Made by a program: the position numbers and the translations under genes. A model generated the notes under the pieces. It did not search any database. It was not told the origin of the DNA and saw only the letters and a program-made list of their open reading frames with translations. From the NCBI GenBank assembly GCA_964435115.1, contig CAYSYM010000038.1:1-37660 (forward strand): a stretch of 37,660 bases of DNA, given 5' to 3'. The stretch's first letter is position 1. Every line of letters starts with the position of its first letter. The stretch is from CAYSYM01 sp964435115. GTDB taxonomy: Bacteria > Chloroflexota > UBA6077 > CF-72. Of the stretch, positions 30,606-37,660 are shown in pieces.

Positions 30606-32090
30606 ATGGCTGCCAGCACGCATGACGCATCACGCAGCGCGGCTACCTCACCGCTCACTCCTCAGTCCTCGCCGTACGAAGCCGTCATCGGCCTCGAGTG
30701 CCACGTCCAGCTCGCCACGGCGAGCAAGATGTTCTGCGGTTGCCCGGCCGACTACGCGGGCGCGGCGCCCAACACGCACGTCTGCCCGGTCTGCCTGGGC
30801 CTGCCCGGTGTGCTGCCCGTCATCAACCGCCGGGCGGTGGAGCTCACCCTCATGACGGGCCTCGCGCTCCACGCCGAGATCCCCGCCGCGACCAAGTTCG
30901 ACCGCAAGAACTACCCCTACCCGGACCTCGTCAAGGGCTACCAGATCTCACAGTACGACCTGCCGCTGGTCAAGGGCGGCTGGATCGAGGTGGCCGCCGA
31001 CGGCGAGACCAGGCGGATCCGCCTCGAGCGCGTGCACCTGGAAGAAGACACGGGCAAGCTGACGCACGTCGAGGGTGGCTCGCTGGTCGACTACAACCGC
31101 TCGGGCGTGCCGCTGATGGAGATGGTCTCCATGCCGGACATCCGCACGCCCGCCGAGGCGCGCGCCTACCTGCAGAAGCTGCGAGCCGTCCTGCGCACGC
31201 TCGGCGTGAGCGGCGCCGACATGGAGAAAGGCCAGCTCCGCTGCGACGTGAACGTCTCCGTGCGGCCTGTCGGGCAGGCGGCGCTCGGCACGAAGGTCGA
31301 GGTGAAGAACCTCAACTCGTTCCGCGCCGTCGCCCGAGCGCTGGAGTACGAGATCGCGCGGCAGTCCACCCAGCTCGAGCGTGGCGAGCGCGTCGTCCAG
31401 GAGACGCGTGGCTGGCAGGAGGAGCGCGGCGTCAGCGTGTCGCAGCGGACCAAGGAAGAGGCGCACGACTACCGCTACTTCCCCGAGCCGGATCTGCCGC
31501 CGCTCTTCGTCGAGCGGGAGTGGCTCGCACACCTGCGCGCGGCGCTGCCCGAGCTGCCCGACGCCCGGCGCGAGCGCTACCGGGCCAGCTACGGCCTGAG
31601 CCTCTACGACGCCGAGCAGCTCTCGGTCGATCCTGGCACGGCTTCGTTCTTCGACGCGACGGTCGCGGCTGGCGCGGACCCGAAGAAGGCCGCCAACTGG
31701 GTTCAGAACGACCTCGCGCGGCTGCGGGCGGAGGCGGACCACGAGGGGCGCCTCGTGCCCGAGCACCTCGCGCAACTGCTCGGCCTCGTCGACGCCGGCG
31801 CTGTCAGCGGTAGCGCAGCCAAGCAGGTGCTGGACGCGGCGTTCCGCAGCGGCCGGGAGCCCCGGGCGCTCGTCGACGAGCTTGGGCTGGGCCAGGTCTC
31901 GGACACCGGGGCGCTGGAGGCGACGGTTCGCACGGTGCTGGAGGCGAACCCAACCGCGGTGAAGGACTACCGGTCAGGGAAGACCACCGCCATCAACTTC
32001 CTCAAAGGCCAGGTGATGAAGGCTAGCCGCGGCAAGGCCAACCCCGCCGTGGCTGAAGCACTCCTGCGGCAGCGCCTCGATGGCGTCTGA
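30606..32090 (+). CDS. gatB: Asp/Glu-tRNA amidotransferase subunit B
   Basis: A 494-residue subunit that phosphorylates the misacylated aminoacyl-tRNA and completes amidation. It opens with a 20-residue Ser/Thr/Ala extension and then the family start YEAVIGLECHVQLATASKMF. Metal/zinc Cys residues are seen in FCGCP and CPVCLG. KFDRKNYPYPDLVKGYQISQ and EEDTGKLTHVEGGSLVDYNR are invariant parts. The C-terminal YqeY-like helical tail is complete. GAGGG lies directly before the ATG. Confidence 0.97.
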   Translation: MAASTHDASRSAATSPLTPQSSPYEAVIGLECHVQLATASKMFCGCPADYAGAAPNTHVCPVCLGLPGVLPVINRRAVELTLMTGLALHAEIPAATKFDRKNYPYPDLVKGYQISQYDLPLVKGGWIEVAADGETRRIRLERVHLEEDTGKLTHVEGGSLVDYNRSGVPLMEMVSMPDIRTPAEARAYLQKLRAVLRTLGVSGADMEKGQLRCDVNVSVRPVGQAALGTKVEVKNLNSFRAVARALEYEIARQSTQLERGERVVQETRGWQEERGVSVSQRTKEEAHDYRYFPEPDLPPLFVEREWLAHLRAALPELPDARRERYRASYGLSLYDAEQLSVDPGTASFFDATVAAGADPKKAANWVQNDLARLRAEADHEGRLVPEHLAQLLGLVDAGAVSGSAAKQVLDAAFRSGREPRALVDELGLGQVSDTGALEATVRTVLEANPTAVKDYRSGKTTAINFLKGQVMKASRGKANPAVAEALLRQRLDGV

Positions 32091-32118
32091 GCCCTGCGCA
32101 GGAGGAACCACGGCGCGC

Positions 32119-32322
32119 TCACGCCGCCCTGCGGCCTTCGAGCCCGCCATCAGACGCGGCGTCCTCCGCGAGAGCCGGCTCCTCGTAGACCAGGCTGCAG
32201 CACGCGTATACCTTCAACCAGAGCCACCGGCCAGTGACCGGCTCGAAGACGTGCCACCGCTCAACCTGCGGTGCCTTGCACCCGTGCGGCGCGGACGAGT
32301 CGATTTCGGTGAGCTGGCGCAT
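32119..32322 (-). CDS. Small hypothetical protein
   Basis: A 67-residue reading, convergent to gatB. The middle has a well-formed beta pattern rich in Trp (VERWHVFEPVTGRWLWLKVY), a following CC pair and an acidic tail. GGAGG is present but 13 bases before the ATG, which is longer than usual. Family not recognised. Confidence 0.47.
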   Translation of the reverse strand: MRQLTEIDSSAPHGCKAPQVERWHVFEPVTGRWLWLKVYACCSLVYEEPALAEDAASDGGLEGRRAA

Positions 32323-32483
32323 CGGGATGGCCTGACCTCCAGGTGGCGCGCTGGCACGCGCGGCGGTGCCGGCGGATAGTAGCCGGGTCGCCCGCGGAGG
32401 GGAAGGCTTTCGTCCGGGCTTACGCACGTGGGCACCCGTGTCTGTCGGCCGTGGCGGGGGGCAGGCGCCGCCGGGCGCCGCGG

Positions 32484-32723
32484 TCAGGCCGCATTGGGCG
32501 GGGTGCAGTGGCCGCAGAGCACCTCGCCCTCGGCGAGATCGCGGCCGTGGAGTGTGGGGCGCCCGCAGCAGGCGCAGCGCTCGGCGCCGAGCCAGCTCAT
32601 CACGGTCCCGCCGCGGATCGGGTGGGTGGTCGGGGCGGGCCGGCCGGTCCGGCGCCGCGCCGGTGCCACCGCGAGGGCGACGGGGGCGAACCGATTCTTC
32701 GGGAACGGGACGACCACACTCAT
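32484..32723 (-). CDS. Small zinc-ribbon protein
   Basis: A 79-residue protein with an excellent ribosome binding site (AGGAGGT, five bases before the ATG). The C-terminal 35 residues hold CACCGR and CGHC, two CxxC knuckles 20 residues apart that probably bind zinc. The N-terminal half is basic and Pro/Ala-rich. It may bind nucleic acid or a protein partner; function unknown. Confidence 0.7.
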   Translation of the reverse strand: MSVVVPFPKNRFAPVALAVAPARRRTGRPAPTTHPIRGGTVMSWLGAERCACCGRPTLHGRDLAEGEVLCGHCTPPNAA

Positions 32724-33019
32724 GCCGACCTCCTGCGCGGGCGCGATGTCACGCCGCCGCGGGCCGCCTGACGCGAAGCAGGTGGGCCGCACCTGTGATG
32801 CATCAGGTCCACCCCTGGCCGACGTGCTGAGCCATCTAGGAAGCTAAGCGCGAAGCACTTGGGCTCCACGGTGATCATCGGCAGTGGCGCAGCAGCGCTT
32901 TAGGTGCCCGGCACCGGGCTTGGCGAGGGGCGGGGCAGCGTGCCAGCATGGGGGCGCTGCGGCCGTGGCGTCGGCGCGGCCCGCGTCTCGGACCCCGTCG
33001 AGGGGACGCGCGAAGCGCG

Positions 33020-33035
33020 TACGATCTGCAGCGGT
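33020..33035 (+). promoter_or_regulatory. ROK kinase -10 element close to the start codon
   Basis: TACGAT (33020-33025) is followed after exactly ten bases by the ATG, the same distance as at gatC. There is no ribosome binding site in between, so a near-leaderless mRNA is likely. Confidence 0.42.
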
Positions 33036-34022
33036 ATGCCACACCCCGGCCAGGGACCCGTCGACCCCGCGCAGCAGTCAGTGGACCCTGCCGCACAGCA
33101 CGTCCTCGCCCTCGATATCGGCGGGACCAAGCTAGCCGCGGCGGTCGTGGCGGCCGACGGGACGATCACGGCCGGCGATCGCGTGGCCACGGCCGCGCCG
33201 GACGCCGAGGGCCTGTTCGCCGCGCTTGAGCGCCTGTGTCGCGGCGTCCTCCAGGCGGCGGCCGTCCCGGCGCGGGCGATTGGCGTCGGCTGCGGCGGGC
33301 CGATGCGCTACCCGGAGGGGGTCGTTTCGCCGCTCAACATCCCCGCCTGGCGCGAGTTCCCCTTGCGCGCCCGGCTGGTGGCGGCGTTCGGCCTTCCGTG
33401 CGTCGTCGACAACGACGCCAAGGCGATGGCGCTGGGCGAGCGCTGGCTGGGCGCGGGACGGGGCGCCCGGAACCTGCTGGGCATGGTGGTCTCGACGGGG
33501 GTCGGCGGAGGCGCAATCGTGGACGGCCGCCTGCTCCACGGCGAGCACGGCAACGCGGGCCACATCGGGCACGTGGTCGTGTGGCCGGGCGGCCCGCGGT
33601 GTGGCTGCGGCGCCCGCGGCTGCGTGGAGGCCATCGCGAGCGGGACGGCCCTTGCCCGGCGGATCGCGGCCGCCCAGGCGAACGGACTGGCGAGGGCCCT
33701 GCCGATCGGCGCGACCGCCGCCGATGCCGCCGCGGCGGCGCGCGCCGGCGATGCGTTCGCCCAGCGGCTGTTCCGCGACGCCGGCGAAGCCGTCGGGCGC
33801 GGCATCGCCTCGACCGCGGCGCTCCTGGACCTGGAGCGGGTCGTGCTTGGCGGGAGCATCGCCGTGAACGCGTGGGACCTGCTCGGCCCGCCGCTGGAGG
33901 CGGAGGTGCGCCGCTCGGCGCGGCTCGACTTCACGCGCGGGGTTCGGGTCTGTCGCGCCGCGCTCGGCGACGCCGCCGGCCTGGTGGGCGCCGCCGCTCT
34001 CGCCCTGGCCCAGGAGGGCTGA
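33036..34022 (+). CDS. ROK-family sugar kinase
   Basis: A 328-residue cytosolic ROK protein, probably a glucokinase-like sugar kinase. ATP phosphate loop DIGGTK is at 27-32. VVDNDAKAMALGE contains the catalytic Asp (Asp127). STGVGGGAIVDG is the second phosphate-binding stretch. The zinc site is complete: His179 with Cys189, Cys191 and Cys196 (CGCGARGC). In the sugar-binding ExGH motif the Glu is replaced by His (AGHIGH, 174-179), which may change sugar preference. No DNA-binding N-terminus, so it is an enzyme and not a ROK repressor. It is convergent with the LCP gene. Confidence 0.88.
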   Translation: MPHPGQGPVDPAQQSVDPAAQHVLALDIGGTKLAAAVVAADGTITAGDRVATAAPDAEGLFAALERLCRGVLQAAAVPARAIGVGCGGPMRYPEGVVSPLNIPAWREFPLRARLVAAFGLPCVVDNDAKAMALGERWLGAGRGARNLLGMVVSTGVGGGAIVDGRLLHGEHGNAGHIGHVVVWPGGPRCGCGARGCVEAIASGTALARRIAAAQANGLARALPIGATAADAAAAARAGDAFAQRLFRDAGEAVGRGIASTAALLDLERVVLGGSIAVNAWDLLGPPLEAEVRRSARLDFTRGVRVCRAALGDAAGLVGAAALALAQEG

Positions 34023-34063
34023 GCTCGGGTATTGGGTGTTGGGAGCCTTCAGGCACCTGGCGG

Positions 34064-35287
34064 CTATCGGGCCAGGTCGCCGCCGACGTTCACCCGCACA
34101 TCCACCCCTGGCGGGAGGGCTTCCGACTCGGAGACCCGCCCGGCCGGCAGGCTGAGCGCGCCGGCCATCGCGTCGGCGGTCCGGCGGAACTCGGGGCGCG
34201 CCGTAATCGTCGTCTGGGCCTGGGGCCGGTCCGCGTCGCCGACCCGTGCCACCTCGATGCCCTGGCGACCGAGCTGCTCGGCGGTCGCCCTGGCGGCGCC
34301 CGCCACACCGGCTGCGTTCAGCACCTCCACGCTCGCCCGCGCCGTGCCGAGGAAACGGGCCACGGCGCGCGGGAGCTCGGGCCGCGGGCTCAGCAGGGCC
34401 GCGCCGCCCTGGCCCGTGAACGGTTCGACGAGGGTCTGGTCGATGACCAGGCGATCCGGGTCGCCGGGGGCGCGCAGGAACGCGGCGGCGATGGCCACGG
34501 CGTCCAGCGGCGAGATGTCGGTCTGGACCGAGCGCTGGATGGCCGCCAGCGTGGCCGGCAGTCGCGGCCAGTTGAGCGGGTCCAGCAGAGCGGCCCGCAC
34601 CGCCGCCAGGACGCGCTGCTGGCGGGCGATGCGGCCGAAGTCGCTGTCCTGGCGGCGCGAGCGCGCGTAGCGCAGCGCGGTCTCGCCGTCCATCCGCTGG
34701 CGACCAGCCGCAATGCTGATGGCGATGGTGCCGTAGTCGTCCGTAGGATAGGCGCTGTCGGCGATCGCCTGGTCAACCGTCAGTTCGATGCCGCCGAGGG
34801 CGTCGACGATGTCACGCACGCCCTGGAGGCCGACGAGCGCGTAGTGGTCGATGCGCTGGCCGAGGACGTTGCTGACCGTCTGCTTGGCGATCTGGGGCCC
34901 GCCCAGCTCGTACGCCGTGTTGACCCGCTCCTCGCCGTAGCCCGGGATGGAGACCCAGAGGTCGCGCGGGACGGAGACCATGGCGACCTGCGGCGTCGCC
35001 CGATCGGCCACGAGCACCAGGAGCGTGTCGGTGCGTCCGACCGCGTTGCGGCGCAGCTCATCCGGCCGTGCGTCCGAGCCCAGGAGCAGGATCGTCTCGC
35101 GTGGTGGGGTGAGCAGGAGCGCCGCGGCAACCAGCGCCAGCGGCACGGCCAGCAGGAGGACCAGGAGCTGCCCGAGACAGCCGGAGAGGCGCCGACGTGG
35201 CGCCGGCGCGGCTGGCAGCGGCTCCTCCGCCGCGCGCCCCGGCGCGACAGTCCGCAGGAGCCGCGTAGGCTGGTCGTGCAGCGACAC
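34064..35287 (-). CDS. LytR-CpsA-Psr (LCP) cell-wall ligase
   Basis: A 407-residue protein from the GTG at 35287. A cytoplasmic N-terminus (about 1-36) precedes one transmembrane helix (38-60) and an extracellular LCP domain (about 65-225): ILLLGSDAR, GRTDTLLVLVAD, VSVPRDLWVSIPG, RVNTAYELGG and TALRYARSRRQDSDFGRIAR contain the conserved Asp and Arg residues that bind the lipid pyrophosphate. A LytR_C domain follows (about 305-400: VEVLNAAGVAGAARATAEQL). LCP enzymes attach glycopolymers to peptidoglycan. The start has no ribosome binding site, and a TATACC lies nine bases before it. Confidence 0.92.
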   Translation of the reverse strand: MSLHDQPTRLLRTVAPGRAAEEPLPAAPAPRRRLSGCLGQLLVLLLAVPLALVAAALLLTPPRETILLLGSDARPDELRRNAVGRTDTLLVLVADRATPQVAMVSVPRDLWVSIPGYGEERVNTAYELGGPQIAKQTVSNVLGQRIDHYALVGLQGVRDIVDALGGIELTVDQAIADSAYPTDDYGTIAISIAAGRQRMDGETALRYARSRRQDSDFGRIARQQRVLAAVRAALLDPLNWPRLPATLAAIQRSVQTDISPLDAVAIAAAFLRAPGDPDRLVIDQTLVEPFTGQGGAALLSPRPELPRAVARFLGTARASVEVLNAAGVAGAARATAEQLGRQGIEVARVGDADRPQAQTTITARPEFRRTADAMAGALSLPAGRVSESEALPPGVDVRVNVGGDLAR

Positions 35288-35296
35288 CGGCGGAGG

Positions 35297-35302
35297 GGTA
35301 TA
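35297..35302 (-). promoter_or_regulatory. LCP gene -10 element close to the start codon
   Basis: TATACC on the minus strand is followed after nine bases by the GTG used as start. It matches the short spacing at gatC and the ROK gene and supports the shorter start over the longer open frame. Confidence 0.42.
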
Positions 35303-35477
35303 GCCAAGTCGCGGAGCGGCGGGCAAGCCGCGGGGCGTACCGCCGTCTGCCAGCCCGTGGGCCCCACGCCGGCGTCCCACCACCCCACGTGACGGCCGGT
35401 GGCCCGAGCCGCCCAGGAGCGGGAGCGCGAGGCGTCGCGCGAGCCGCGCGGCCCGCGCACCCGCCAGGCGTCAGCGC

Positions 35478-36389
35478 TCAGGCGGCAGCGCTGGCCCGGT
35501 CCAGCGCCGCCAGCTCCTCCTCGGCCAGTCGCCAGCCGAGCGCCCCGGCGTTCTGCTCCGCCTGGTGGGCGCTCCTGGCCCCGGGGATGGGGACCGCGCC
35601 CTTGGCGACCACCCAGTTGAGGGCGACCTGCGCCGGGGTCTTGCCGCGCGCTTCCCCCACGGCCTGCAGCGCCGCGAGCACGGGTTGGGCGCGGGCCAGG
35701 CGCTTGCGGCCGAGCCACAGCCGGCGCGGCGCCGGCAGCGGGCGCGTGGAGCCATACGTCCCGCTCAGCAGCCCCATCGCCAGCGGACTGTAGGCGATCA
35801 GCCTCACCCCGAGCTCCTGGCAGGCGGCCAGCAGGCCGCTCCGCTCCGGCGTCCGCTCCAGCAGGCTGAAGGACACCTGGTTGGACGTCAGCGGGACGCC
35901 ACGCCGTTCGAGCGCCGCGTACGTCCGCTGCATCTGCTCCGGGCCATAGTTTGATACGCCGACGGCGCGGGCCATCCCCGAGCGCACCGCCTCGGCGAGC
36001 TCGTCGGCCCAGCGCTCCACGGGGACGACCGGCAGCGGCCAGTGCACCTGGTACAGGTCCACACTCGGCAGTCGCAGTCGACCCAGGCTCCCCTCCAGCG
36101 CGCGCAGCAGGCTGCCACGCTGGACTCGCCAGGGGAGCGGCAGGAATTTCGTCGCCACGAGCACAGATGCGCCCGATTCGCGGACGAACCGCCCCAGCAG
36201 CCGCTCCGCCTCGCCGCCGCCGTACAGCTCGGCGGTGTCGAAGAAGTGCACGCCAGCCTGCACGGCCGCCTGGAAGGTGGCACGGACGTCCGCCTCGCCG
36301 AAGGCTCGGCCATAGCCCCAGACCCGCCGGTCGCCCCACTGCCAGGTGCCGACGCCCAGGGGCGGGAGCTGGGGTCCTGTCGAATGCAC
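35478..36389 (-). CDS. Aldo/keto reductase
   Basis: A 303-residue NADPH-dependent oxidoreductase of the AKR fold. The catalytic tetrad is present: Asp51, Tyr56 (FFDTAELYGGG), Lys81 (VATKF) and His116 (YQVHWP). GVSNYGPEQM, YSPLAMGLLSG and the cofactor-binding GAVPIPGARSAHQAEQNAGA are typical. Substrate unknown. Length is normal. It lies nine bases downstream of folE on the same strand and may be co-transcribed. Confidence 0.92.
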   Translation of the reverse strand: MHSTGPQLPPLGVGTWQWGDRRVWGYGRAFGEADVRATFQAAVQAGVHFFDTAELYGGGEAERLLGRFVRESGASVLVATKFLPLPWRVQRGSLLRALEGSLGRLRLPSVDLYQVHWPLPVVPVERWADELAEAVRSGMARAVGVSNYGPEQMQRTYAALERRGVPLTSNQVSFSLLERTPERSGLLAACQELGVRLIAYSPLAMGLLSGTYGSTRPLPAPRRLWLGRKRLARAQPVLAALQAVGEARGKTPAQVALNWVVAKGAVPIPGARSAHQAEQNAGALGWRLAEEELAALDRASAAA

Positions 36390-36397
36390 CCGGGTCC

Positions 36398-37045
36398 CTA
36401 TCCCCTGCGCAGCAGCGCTAGGAACTCCTCACGTACGGCGCGGTTGCGGAACACGCCGCGAATGGCGCTCGTGGTGGTGAGCACGCCGGGCTTCGTGACC
36501 CCGCGCATCTCCAGACACAGGTGGCTCGCCTCGATCACGACCATCGCCCCCTGCGGCTGTAGCTCCGCGGCCAGGAAGTCGATGATCTGCTCGGTCATCC
36601 GCTCCTGAAGCTGCGGCCGGCGCGCGTAGAACTCGACGATCCGCGCCAGCTTGCTCAGCCCCACGATGCGCGCGTTGGGAATGTAGGCCAGGTGCGCCCG
36701 GCCGAAGAACGGGAGCAGGTGGTGCGCGCACATGCTGTAGAAGGGGACGTCGCGTACCGAGACGATCTCGCCGTAGCGCTCGACGTTGGGGAAGGTCTTG
36801 AGCCGCGGCCGGCTCCCCGCCTCGAGCCCGGCGAACACTTCCAGGTACATCCGGGCCACGCGCTCCGGCGTGCCCACGAGGTTCGGATCGTCCAGGTCGA
36901 GCCGGAGCGCCTTGAGAATGGCCAGGACGTGGCCGGCGATCTCCTCCACGCGGGGATCCTCGGCGTGCCCGCGTTCCGGCTCGTCGGCAAGGAGGTCGGA
37001 GACAGTCCGCGCCAGTGTCTCGGGAGTGAGGGGGCGTTCCAGCAT
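36398..37045 (-). CDS. folE: GTP cyclohydrolase I
   Basis: A 215-residue enzyme that converts GTP to dihydroneopterin triphosphate, the first step of folate (and tetrahydrobiopterin or deazapurine) synthesis. The zinc ligands are Cys106, His109 (SMCAHHLLPFFG) and Cys177 (SHLCLEMRGV). GLSKLARIVEFYARRPQLQE and the C-terminal TTTSAIRGVFRNRAVREEFL are canonical. The ATG has GGAAGGT upstream. A TATTAT (37120-37125, minus strand) 75 bases before the start is a promoter candidate. The long form of the open frame is not supported. Confidence 0.97.
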   Translation of the reverse strand: MLERPLTPETLARTVSDLLADEPERGHAEDPRVEEIAGHVLAILKALRLDLDDPNLVGTPERVARMYLEVFAGLEAGSRPRLKTFPNVERYGEIVSVRDVPFYSMCAHHLLPFFGRAHLAYIPNARIVGLSKLARIVEFYARRPQLQERMTEQIIDFLAAELQPQGAMVVIEASHLCLEMRGVTKPGVLTTTSAIRGVFRNRAVREEFLALLRRG

Positions 37046-37257
37046 GCACCTTCCAGTTCGATCAAAGCACACCCGCCGGCGGCGGCGTCGTTCCCGCCCT
37101 CCGGTCGCGCTACCTTCCGATAATAGGCATCCAGGAGCCCGGGGAGCACCTAGTGGGCGCCCGCAGCAGCCGCGCCGGCAGCCTCTTGTAGGCCGAGGAG
37201 CGAGCTGAGAAGGGGACGTCACGGACGCGTCACGAGGCACCAGGAGGTACACTATCA

Positions 37258-37304
37258 CCACAAGATACGGGTTGACGAGGGTGGGACATCGCAATATGTT
37301 GTGG
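37258..37304 (+). promoter_or_regulatory. Promoter with two NrdR-box-like sites
   Basis: TTGACG (37272-37277), a 17-base spacer, and TATGTT (37295-37300) form a sigma-70-type promoter. CCACAAGATACGGGTT (37258-37273) overlaps the -35, and TCGCAATATGTTGTGG (37289-37304) covers the -10. They match an ACACwATATATwGTGT-type NrdR box at about 10 and 12 of 16 positions by my count. Start-to-start distance is 31 bp, the three-helical-turn spacing usual for tandem NrdR boxes. Confidence 0.62.
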
Positions 37305-37438
37305 GTACGGGCGGTGCGGGGCACGCAACGTGCATGGCGGACGGCCGGCGGCTCCGGCGTCGCCACTGGTGCCCCACGCACGGTGGCCGGGCGCCGGGGA
37401 GACGCCCGGCCAATCCAGCGAAAGTGAGCGTCCTCTTC
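37305..37438 (+). promoter_or_regulatory. Structured leader of the RNR gene
   Basis: About 130 bases of 5' leader. GGCCGGGCG (37385-37393) and CGCCCGGCC (37403-37411) form a perfect 9-bp stem around CCGGGGAGA. The arrangement GCCGGGGAGACGCCC loosely resembles a cobalamin B12 box (GCCaGGAGACCuGCC), and GCCACTGG lies 5' of it. Other riboswitch landmarks such as GGGAA are not clear, so this is a weak candidate. Confidence 0.3.
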
Positions 37439-37660
37439 ATGCACACGGTGGGTCCTCGAGCGGTTCACGGGAACGGCAGCGGCGCGAGCGGGGAGGCCGC
37501 CCAGCTCGACCTGGCCTTCGCCGAGCGACGGTCGGAGCTGCTGCAGGAGGCTGGCACCCTCGCGGCGCTCACCGAGGCGGAGGTGGCGCTGCCCACCACC
37601 ATCGCCAAGCGCGACGGTCGGGTGGTGCCGTTCGAGCCCGGCCGCATCGAGCGCGCCATC
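37439..37660 (+). CDS. ATP-cone protein, probable ribonucleotide reductase (partial)
   Basis: The first 74 codons of a gene that runs off the window. After a variable Gly/Ala-rich N-terminus and a helix (AFAERRSELLQEAGTLAAL), the sequence TTIAKRDGRVVPFEPGRIER begins an ATP-cone, the allosteric nucleotide-binding domain found at the start of ribonucleotide reductases and in NrdR. The NrdR-type promoter makes a reductase, probably the B12-dependent class II type, the best guess. A GTG at 37424 is an alternative start. A stand-alone NrdR is unlikely because it would begin with a zinc ribbon. Confidence 0.72.
   Translation, partial: MHTVGPRAVHGNGSGASGEAAQLDLAFAERRSELLQEAGTLAALTEAEVALPTTIAKRDGRVVPFEPGRIERAI

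Overview
The window is a high-GC bacterial chromosome segment. It combines class II-type ribonucleotide reductase control, a ruvCAB cluster, gatCAB, an ndk with an Asn-Leu-Ile-His active site, promoters whose -10 box sits 7-12 nt from the start codon, and a TGTCATGCTGAGCG-type intergenic palindrome. That mix suggests a Chloroflexota bacterium, perhaps Thermomicrobia-like. This is inference from gene content; no rRNA or other decisive marker is present.

Positions 1 to about 11,030 form an accessory region that looks like a decayed genomic island. It starts with a small secreted protein and then a mosaic of broken elements: the N-terminus of an IS256-type transposase, a TnsA-TnsB fusion transposase cut at its C-terminus and probably its N-terminus, the last ~45 codons of a purE, and a frameshifted DUF6094-type methyltransferase. 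A RES-Xre toxin-antitoxin pair follows. Next come several minus-strand genes: a 405-aa protein of unknown function, a short-arm HU-like protein with a conserved partner, and an AlbA_2/Schlafen-type ATP-binding regulator translationally coupled to a conserved 87-aa protein. The region ends at 10,984-11,028 with the 3' half of a tRNA-Lys(CTT) gene, from anticodon loop to acceptor, preceded by direct and inverted copies of the anticodon-stem sequence. This is what an integrase attachment site looks like.

From about 11.3 kb on, the genes are ordinary chromosomal ones: an SDR dehydrogenase with a perfect 18-bp palindrome upstream; a CBS-domain protein; ruvC-ruvA-ruvB with a LexA-like box directly after a TATAAT; ndk; a minus-strand operon DinB - XRE regulator - ornithine cyclodeaminase family - rsfS; an Atg22-like MFS transporter; a chemoreceptor; a 2H phosphoesterase; murJ; an isoprenylcysteine methyltransferase-like membrane enzyme; gatC-gatA-gatB; a ROK kinase; an LCP cell-wall ligase; an aldo/keto reductase; and folE. 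The window ends inside a gene starting with an ATP-cone, most likely a ribonucleotide reductase. Its promoter (TTGACG-17-TATGTT) carries two NrdR-box-like sites 31 bp apart, one over each promoter element.

The most interesting regulatory readings are the NrdR-type promoter, the ruv SOS-type box, and the repeated -10-to-start spacing that implies leaderless or near-leaderless transcripts. The most interesting accessory items are the TnsAB relic, the tRNA-Lys attachment site, and the small conserved cargo genes.
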